Shown in pieces: positions 56,484 through 64,000 of a DNA stretch of 64,000 nucleotides. The stretch's first letter is position 1. Each line of letters opens with the position of its first letter. This DNA is from Saksenaea vasiformis B4078 (Eukaryota; Mucoromycota; Mucoromycetes; Mucorales; Saksenaeaceae), in the NCBI GenBank assembly GCA_000697055.1, contig JNDT01002384.1, positions 1 through 64,000 of the forward strand, written 5' to 3'. Below the pieces are notes generated by a model. The model had not been told where the DNA came from. It made no database searches and was given only the letters and a program-made list of their open reading frames with translations. The position numbers were made by a program, and so were the translations under genes.

Positions 56484-59437
56484 TTAGTCATTCTTCAAGA
56501 TAACCTTGGTTTTGTTAAACAATTTGATATCTTGATTGCGCAAGTTTTCTAAGCATGCTGTAATGATGTTTTGGATATCTTCTTTCAGATCTTCTTTTCG
56601 AACGATCTGATTCAATGTATGCAATGATTCGTACAGACAAAGCGATTTCACCACACTGTTCCGCAGTCGCTGATTTGCTGCGGGACACAACGTCTGTTGA
56701 TCCGACGCAGTGAGGATCGTAAGTAAAAAATTTAAGGTTCGTTGGCATAGCAACGTAAGCGCCTTGATATTCCTATCCGAGGTCTCTTGCTTTGTCACAC
56801 CGTTCATATCGGTTGTTGCGCCACCTCGTTGTACGCGTGCACGCTTGGCTCGCCTTAATTTGCGTTTCATCGCGTTCTTCAATTGTCGTGACTTGGTAGG
56901 AGTCATCAAAGCGTACCCTCGAAGCTCCTCCTCCGCCGCCGCCTCCTTCATTTTGCGTTCGATAGGACGGCTCATCTCCACCTTGAGTTCTTCCGCGAGC
57001 TCCGTTATCAATCGCACGATCGAAACCGTTGCCTCCGATTCTTCCGCCCACGGCGCATCTGTCTTTGCATTGTCCTGATATATTTGAATAAACAAGTCAA
57101 ACAAGCTATCCGCTTCGGGTGTATCCGATAACATGACCAAATCCATGATGCGCTGTGTAAAGCTCCGCTCTGGACTAAACCGTTCGCCTTTTGCTGCTTC
57201 CGAGGCTTCAATTCCAATTCGAATAAAGCGCTTTATCATCAACTTGGCAACAACAGGGGCTTGGTCATATAACCCGATGCATTGAAGGACCCAGCTCATC
57301 GGAACCGTGAATTTTTTCCCATCACTCGACCACAATGCGGACCACGTACTGATCAGCCGCTCTTGTTTATCCGAATCACCCAGTTGCGCAATCTCTCGAA
57401 GCATAGACGCCAGCCCAATATTTCGGACAGGGAGAATATCGTGCGTTTTAGCAATATGCAATGCGTTAAAATCTGCACTGGTCGTTGCCTCTTTACTGCA
57501 GGGTGTACCAAAGTACCAGCCAAAGTCGCCCTGTGTTTTAAGGATCTGCCGCAATATCTGCGATGACACACTGTTCCCTGCCACGTCCGTGCTAGCAATA
57601 CCAAGAATACTTCCCAAGAAATGGTTCCTAAACCACATCCGCGACCGCTCCGAATCCACGCTTGTGTCATTCATGTGCTCCCGCAAAAATCCAAGCAGTG
57701 CATCAATGTAAACCTTCGATTTTTTCTGCAACAACTCCCGGACCACCTGTTGACTCTGTAACTGAGAACTCTGATGAAAGTAGCCTATCAGAAGTTTGGC
57801 AACATCCGTGTCTCGCAATAACCACTTCAACGATGTCTCGTTAAAGCCTTTCAACAGAACAGGCACCACGTACACCGATAAGGCAACCACGCGGTGGTTT
57901 AGTAGTGTCGATCGCATGCAGTTGCTGAACCGTGTGCCCTGTCTCACTGCACCCGATAATTCCGTATTCAGTTGCGGTACGAGCCATTCCACATAGGATT
58001 GCACCACTTCCGGCGAAGCGCCATGTAAACAATCGGAAATCCATGCCTTGGTAACGGAATGCATGGTCATTTTCTGCAGTATCCGGCAGCAACCCTGCGT
58101 CAGTAACGTATCCCCACCAGGAGTACTACTACTACTACTACTATTGCTACTACTCGTTGAAAAATCAAGCAACGCGCCCGTTTCCACCGTGTACGCCTCT
58201 GCGGGTCCCTTTGTTTGTTCGTCAGATGAGCTGAATAATTGCTGAAATGCATAGAAAGGCGCCGTCCGCACATTGTACCGCGATCGTTCCATTAGATCAA
58301 CAATGGCATCAAGAATGATCTCCATATGGAGTTGGTATGGATCCCGCACGGCCCATTCAGCCAATACAAGATCAAGCATCGCCTTTTTGTCAGATGGATA
58401 GTGCTGTCTCACAAGCTCTTTTAGGTATAGTTCAAATTCAAATGGAAAGAGACTGGCGAACTGAGCGATCCATGACTGGAAACCGGTTTGCAGGAGGGCA
58501 CTCCGTGATGCGTTGTCACCTGGGGGAGCGAGTAGCAAGTTTTGACTCAATGGATTTTCCAGTTGCACTTGATCTACCGCACAGAAGCGTAAGTTTTGCA
58601 TGTATCCTTTTTCGGCAACCTACTCTGGGCTGCTTCGGCATGACGAAACGTCCTGAACACACGGGAAACATCAAAACATAAAATTTCTTTGTCTCGCAGT
58701 GTCATCTCAAATGCCATCAGCGCAAGCATAAGCTCATCCTTGTTAAATGATGGTCGTAACAAAGCGCTTCCCAACTGATGATCGACGCCAGACACCAAAC
58801 AATCCACATTGGCGCGACTCATGATCCAAAGCATCTCCGTAATAGACTTTTCTAGCTGGTCCTCTTTAAAAAAATGCTGTAACGCATCAATAAATACTGC
58901 TTTGGTGTTGGTTTGCATACGACTATCCAGATCCCATAGATTGATCCACAAGTGTGAACTGATCGTTCCCGATCCAGCTCTCACAAACTTTGCAATCCCT
59001 TCCGCCCATTGGTCAAGCGACAAACCAGGCTTTTTCGCCAGAGCAAGAACAAGACCATACAGATAAACTAAGATCGTCTTGTCAGGATTCTCCAGTAGAG
59101 TGCGCCACGTTGCCGTGGAAAAGTGAGTTGGAAAATAGAGCAACCATGTCAGACCATGGCTTTTTAAAAGGCCATTGATACATGTACGTAATGCATCAAC
59201 AATAGCTGTTTTGGCGTAATCGTCCTTGTCTTTGTCATCTCGATGCCGAATAGTTAGCAAAAGATGGATAAACACGTCGAAAAATGTGTAGGATTCCTCT
59301 ACGGTGTCAGGATACGCAAATGTGGCATTGTTAAGTCGAGAAAGGGTAACATGGCTTTCATTTCTAGAAAGTAGAGCCTGAAGATCGCGTATAGACAACT
59401 GTGGTGTTCCTTGGTGAAGTATATTGTTAAGATCCAT
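56484..59437 (-). CDS. large alpha-helical protein of unknown function
   Basis: Exons in minus order are 58624-59437 and 56484-58573 (967 aa). The single intron has GTAGGT..TAG ends. The ATG at 59437 replaces a GTG further upstream. The sequence is almost entirely amphipathic helix (TFFDVFIHLLLTIRHRD, LNFLLTILTASDQQTL), like an armadillo/HEAT solenoid, with a Ser homopolymer insert (about 58125-58160) and a basic segment KRKLRRAKRARVQRG that could be a nuclear localisation signal. The closing part is KSLCLYESLHTLNQIVRKED. It could be a scaffold of a nuclear complex such as Integrator, but I cannot support a specific subunit. Confidence 0.75.
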
Positions 59438-60325
59438 GGGAAGGGTCGTCACCCTTTCTTCAGCACAATCGTCGGGCGGCTCAGGTCAGACTGAATGGGA
59501 AACTGTGTGACTTACTACAGCTTCAGAAGCAAATTTGCATAACGTGAATTATACGGACACTGCATCTCATGCTATAGTCGCTTTCGTATTTTGAAACAGA
59601 GTCTGAAGAAAAATGCACTCCTGGTGACACTAATTCATCGCAAGATATAAACATCCAAATCGTTTATCCCCATGATCGAGAGTTGGTTCAGGCGAAAGCT
59701 CCTTTTTGAGCGCAGTTTGTACGTTAAGCATCATACTAAAGCCACAATCAGCATAGAACGAGCCAGCTTAACCAAAATATTTAGCCCAGAGATCACTATA
59801 AAGAAGTGGCGTGTCAGGTCGCATTCGAGTCAATAAAAGTGGCGTTCAGTCGTATCCGAATAAAAGAAGCAACGTTCCAGCAATCGCAGATACTCTGCCA
59901 CGAACGACTGCCCTAGGTTACAATGTCGAAGCAATCTGTTTCGTGTGTCAGAAGCTCTGTTTCCTGTTACAAATCCCCCTTAATATCCGGTGTGGACCTT
60001 TGCATTGATCATCGGAAGATTACCGAGGATAGTGCTCTGCAATGCGCTGGGACGGTTATAGCGTTTGCGCCTCCGATGACCCCAGCCATATATCGCCTGT
60101 GTCGATGGCATGTTTCCTACGAGGAATTCTCAGATTTCACTACAAGCAGAACCTATCGGACCATTGCCCGGTTTGTGTATAGAAATCAGACTGTTCCTGC
60201 AAAAGAAACCCAAAAGACAACGAATGTGACCAATGACCGACCGACGTTCAAAGTTCAGCGGCGAAAAGTCACAACACAAAATCCTTTCGACTCTGGTTGC
60301 CCAACAACGGTCCTTGAACAGCAAC
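59438..60325. other. divergent promoter region
   Basis: Spacer between the helical protein and NCS6. The plus frame 59923-60333 overlaps the NCS6 start in another frame, lacks conserved features and is not taken as a gene. Confidence 0.4.
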
Positions 60326-61670
60326 ATGGTTAAGCTCTGTATTCTTTGCTCTAAGAATCGTGCAGTGCTCAAGAGGCCCAAGACGAGTCAACAGATCTGC
60401 CAGCAATGCTTTTACTATGTCTTTGAAACCGAGATCCACCACACAATTACCGACAGTAAGCTTTTTAAGCGAGGTGATCGAGTAGCGATCGGCGCTAGTG
60501 GAGGCAAAGGTAGGATAACAGTGTCAATTCCATGTACTAATTTTGGCAGATTCGACCGTACTGGCACATGTTATGAAAACGTTGAACGAGCGATACGACT
60601 ATGGTCTCGAGCTCTTCTTATTATCCGTCGACGAAGGTATCACTGGTTACCGAGACGATTCTTTGGAAACGGTGAAGCGGAATCAACAGCAATACGAATT
60701 ACCTTTGAAGATTGTATCTTACCACGACTTGTATGGCTGGACCATGGACGAAATCGTGCGCGAAGTCGGTTTAAAGAACAATTGTACCTATTGTGGCGTA
60801 TTCCGACGCCAAGCATTAGACAGAGGTGCAACGATGCTGGGCGTGGATCACATTGTCACAGGACATAATGCAGACGATATTGCTGAAACCGTCCTAATGA
60901 ACAGTACGTGACATCATAGCATGTGTACTGTTAATCATGGTATGCTTTAGTTTTCCGTGGCGACATTGCTCGTTTAGGTCGATGTACAGAGATTGTGACC
61001 CAAGGCGAAAGTCTGATACGACGATCAAAACCATTCAAGTACACTTATGAAAAAGAAATTGTAATGTATGCCTATTTTAAAAAGCTGGATTACTTTTCGA
61101 CGGAATGTATCTATTCACCCAATGCGTACCGCGGCCACGCACGCACCTTTCTAAAAGATCTGGAATCCATTCGTCCTAGTGCAATCATTGGTAAGCCCGA
61201 AACACGAATTCATAGCTTGTGAACTTAACACTCAAGTAAACCCTAGATATCATCCACTCTGGCGAAGCTTTCCAGATTAAATCTGATGTCAAGATACCTG
61301 TCCAACAAACATGCGAGCGATGTGGCTACATGTCCTCAAATACTGTCTGCAAGGCATGCGTTTTATTAGAAGGCCTCAACCGAGGTTTGCCACAACTTGG
61401 TATCGGCAAGGAATCCAAAGTGGTACGTCTGTCCTTATGGTCTAAATCAAAACTTACTTCTGTTTCATGTAGCGTCGCCAACTTGCTGAGGCAGAAGCTC
61501 AACAACAAGAGGCATTACCAACGATACAGCATTATTCGCAGATCAAGCGCGATGACGAATCCCCACAAGTCATCAAGCCTAAAGATCCTTCATCTGTCTA
61601 TACACCACCACCACGAATGCCTACGGGTATACTACCTCAAACAAACACAAAAAAGGATTTGAGCTGGTAG
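60326..61670 (+). CDS. NCS6: cytoplasmic tRNA 2-thiolation protein (CTU1/NCS6)
   Basis: Exons 60326-60509, 60550-60903, 60951-61190, 61247-61422 and 61473-61670 give 383 aa. An N-terminal zinc motif (CILC, CQQC) is followed by the PP-loop GASGGKDST (residues about 56-64, split by intron 1), then [40 protein letters not shown] and [15 protein letters not shown] second zinc site (CERC, CKAC) leads to the conserved C-terminal KDLSW. The enzyme adenylates U34 of tRNA-Lys, -Glu and -Gln and, with Ncs2 and the Urm1 sulfur carrier, makes the 2-thio modification. All catalytic elements are present. Confidence 0.94.
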
Positions 61671-63128
61671 ATTAGAAAAGAATAAAAAAATAGAATACAT
61701 ATAGTGAGCATATTACAAGAAAGAGTGCACTAAAAAAGACTCCGTGTACAAGTTTGATGCCATGAACAAAGGCGATGGGTATTGGAATACACGTTAACAA
61801 AAATCGAACACGGGAAGGAGGACTATGCCTGGTCGGTGCGTTCCTGGGATGCTGCCCGATTGGGTACGGAGTTACCGACTTATCTTGCTATTCAGGGACC
61901 GGTACCACGAACACACAGATGTTTCCCTTTTGGTCTCCTGCATGCATGAACAGACATGGCTTATCATATATAATGTGTGGGATCATTTGCATTTGCGACA
62001 TTTGATCAATTACGTGGGAATACGTTACGGGGCAGATAGACTGCTAGAGAAGTTTCGGAGAGCAGCGTATCTCCATGCTCCATTTTTTTAAAGAAAATTC
62101 CATTGGTACATTTTGGTCAAGGATAAAAGCGCTAGGATAGACATTTCTGCATATATCTTTGCCTTTATTGACTTGTAACAGTGTCCTATCTTCTAAAATG
62201 GACTTGACAGGGAATTCCCCTAATTTCATCAAACTTTATAAATAAATATAAGTACCGGCGGCCTCAGAGAACGAAAGCTATCATCAATTAATTTGTCATG
62301 CAGAGCATCCATATATTCTTAGCAGCAACGGAAATCAGTTCTCGCGTGGTCAACGGGGGTATCGCAATTTGTTACTATCATATAGCCCCACTCTGACATA
62401 GGACGATTTGACAACCCGTGTAGTACGCGAACCGTAAGGAACAAAAGACGAATCCTGTTTTCTTTGCACAGTAATTAGATCTCCCTATTTAGTAGTTTAT
62501 TGACGTTTCTCCATTGTCGATTTGTTACCGACTCCCAGGGTGGAAAAGGGAAGCGGCCTCTTACTTCGTTTTTTCGCTTCATACATTCTCATGAGTTAGA
62601 ACAATGTAGTCCCAGAGTGCGTTTTTGATGTATCACCGCGTCTTCGGATTACTGGGGGGGATTTGTGTGGTACGATTTCGCCATCCAGCAGCGTTATACC
62701 TTATCGTGTTCTATTTTTTTAGAGCATCTGAGTTTAGCCGCGATTCGGTGAAGAAGACTAAGAATGAAGGCGCCATCCATCGTCACCGATGAAAAGCTAA
62801 GATGAGCTACAGTAGCCAATCAATGGGATTGTGCGGTGGATGATGCCACCGATCACTGGGATGCTGTAATAGAATATCATCCGAAATAAAAAAAATATTG
62901 CACAATCGTGTACCCCGATGGTGTGTTTTATCGCCATTTATGGTTGCACAGATCCGTATCCCAAAAAATTGTCTTATACATTGTTAATCTTGGGATGGCG
63001 ACATTTTTGCACTGACTATGAAAAAAAAAAAAGAAAAGAAAAGCTCCATATAAAAGTACAGATCATTACATGATTAAGATGAATTTTCCTTATTTTTCAC
63101 TTGTCCCTTTTATCTACTCCCTCATCCT
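61671..63128. other. spacer with possible coding remnant
   Basis: Around 61760-62092 (+) two frames give protein-like stretches (EDYAWSVRSWDAARLGTEL in one; HLRHLINYVGIRYGADRLLE in another). They cannot be joined by an obvious splice and resemble a decayed gene. The rest, 62100-63128, shows no gene and includes the promoter of the MFS gene, with an A-run at about 63019-63030. Confidence 0.35.
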
Positions 63129-64000
63129 ATGACCATCAAAGACAAGCTCCAAGTGCTGGATAAAGACAAGACCATTTATGCCGACCCCAAATCTACATCT
63201 GTTTCCAGTGTCTCTATTGACGACGAGGAGAGCACAGTTGCGAATAGCTACGATGAGAAGCTTGAATGGACACGGGAAGAAGAACAAGCTGTTCTACGCA
63301 AACTGGATATACGTTTAATGTCATTTGTTCTCCTGATGACCTTTGTTCTGAATATGGACCGCACAAATATATGTAAATACGCACCTATCTTTATGTAATT
63401 CGTTCAGATCACTCACTTCTCTTTATTCAGCAAACGCGATTTCAGACAACCTCGCGCAAGATTTAGGTTTTACATACGATGGCATTAACACTGGTACACT
63501 GGTCTATTCCCTGATTTTTACTATTTTCACACTACCTACCAATGCTATTGTCAAGAAAGTGGGTGCTCATCTCGTAATTCCCATTCTGATGAATTCCTGG
63601 GCCATTGTCACCTGGGCACATGCCCTTATCCATGTACGCCTAAATTACAAATACCTTTCTCCATGTTCTAACCTCCCAGACAGGACTTCAATGGCTTTAT
63701 GGCTGTCCGCGTTCTTATCGGTGTAACTGAAGCTGGCTTTATTCCTGCCTGCCTCGCTTATCTGACTGGATATTACAAAACAGCAGAGTTGGCGACGCGT
63801 TTGTCCTGGTTTTGGGGCATTCAAGCATTCGCGTCTGCTTTTTCTGGCCTCATCTCGTTTGGTGTCTTTCGATTAAGAGGTGTCGCAGGCCTTGAGGGCT
63901 GGAAATGGCTATTTTTACTTGACGGTATCGCAACACACGTGGTGGGTATCATCGCCTTGTAAGTGAATTTTCTCGACAAGGAGGCCTTTTTTGCTTAGGT
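63129..64000 (+). CDS. MFS permease, anion:cation symporter (Dal5-like), 5' part
   Basis: Exons 63129-63372, 63431-63633, 63684-63958 and one beginning at 63999 give about 240 visible residues; the gene runs off the window. A hydrophilic, acidic N-terminus is followed by LRKLDIRLMSFVLLMTFVLNMDRTNI (helix 1 with the family DR). Then come NLAQDLGFTYDGINTG, a VRVLIGVTEAGFIPACLAYL helix and YYKTAELATRLSWFWG, all characteristic of the ACS family (allantoate, nicotinate, pantothenate and related permeases). Substrate cannot be assigned. Plasma membrane location is expected. Confidence 0.87.

Noticed and set aside
59923..60333. 136-aa plus frame before NCS6
   Set aside because: It overlaps the NCS6 start in another frame and has no conserved motif; the NCS6 frame is certain.

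Overview
The window is eukaryotic and fits an early-diverging filamentous fungus, most likely Mucoromycota (a Mucorales-like mould). Nearly every gene is broken by short GT..AG introns of about 40-130 nt, UTRs are A/T-rich, and the repertoire includes vacuolar amino-acid export, a GH72 glucanosyltransferase, an SREBP-type bHLH, a Zn2Cys6 regulator and a Fanzor nuclease. There is no operon structure, CRISPR array or rRNA, and I recognised no tRNA gene. Introns were placed by hand: a splice pair was accepted when it restored one continuous, family-like reading frame.

Layout. 1-0.9 kb: 3' part of a Fanzor (eukaryotic TnpB relative) with a complete C-terminal half. 1.4-2.6 kb (-): family-2 polysaccharide synthase. 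3.3-6.3 kb (+): D-serine dehydratase-like enzyme, then a rhodanese/TrhO-like tRNA hydroxylase. 6.5-11.2 kb (-): vacuolar amino-acid exporter and MFSD1-like transporter. 11.8-15.0 kb (+): GDSL/SGNH esterase and a homeodomain protein. 15.0-17.6 kb: poorly coding, repeat-bearing DNA containing a 404-bp CACTA-type element with 3-bp target duplication, just in front of a 22-exon SCC2/NIPBL cohesin-loader gene (17.7-23.5 kb). 24.6-25.7 kb: SAM methyltransferase. 25.7-28.5 kb: gene desert. 28.5-33.1 kb (+): subtilisin-like protease and PIF1 helicase. 33.2-36.1 kb (-): gene remnant and a TRP-like channel. 37.0-40.7 kb (+): SREBP homologue. 41.2-47.3 kb (-): Kin4-like kinase and GH72 glucanosyltransferase. 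48.8-50.2 kb (+): glutamate 5-kinase. 51.3-51.9 kb (+): small unknown gene. 52.1-59.4 kb (-): Zn2Cys6 factor with an 11-nt microexon, acidic protein, and a large unrecognised helical protein. 60.3-61.7 kb (+): NCS6/CTU1. 63.1 kb to the edge (+): ACS-family MFS permease.

The genes form no single pathway. Looser themes are tRNA wobble-uridine modification (TrhO-like protein and NCS6), chromosome maintenance (SCC2, PIF1, Kin4-like) and transporters. The strongest unusual signals are the Fanzor nuclease, whose second intron is length-neutral and stop-free; the CACTA insertion that may separate SCC2 from a conserved N-terminal exon; the 11-nt microexon inside a zinc cluster; and an SREBP intron whose retention would truncate the protein between its two membrane helices.
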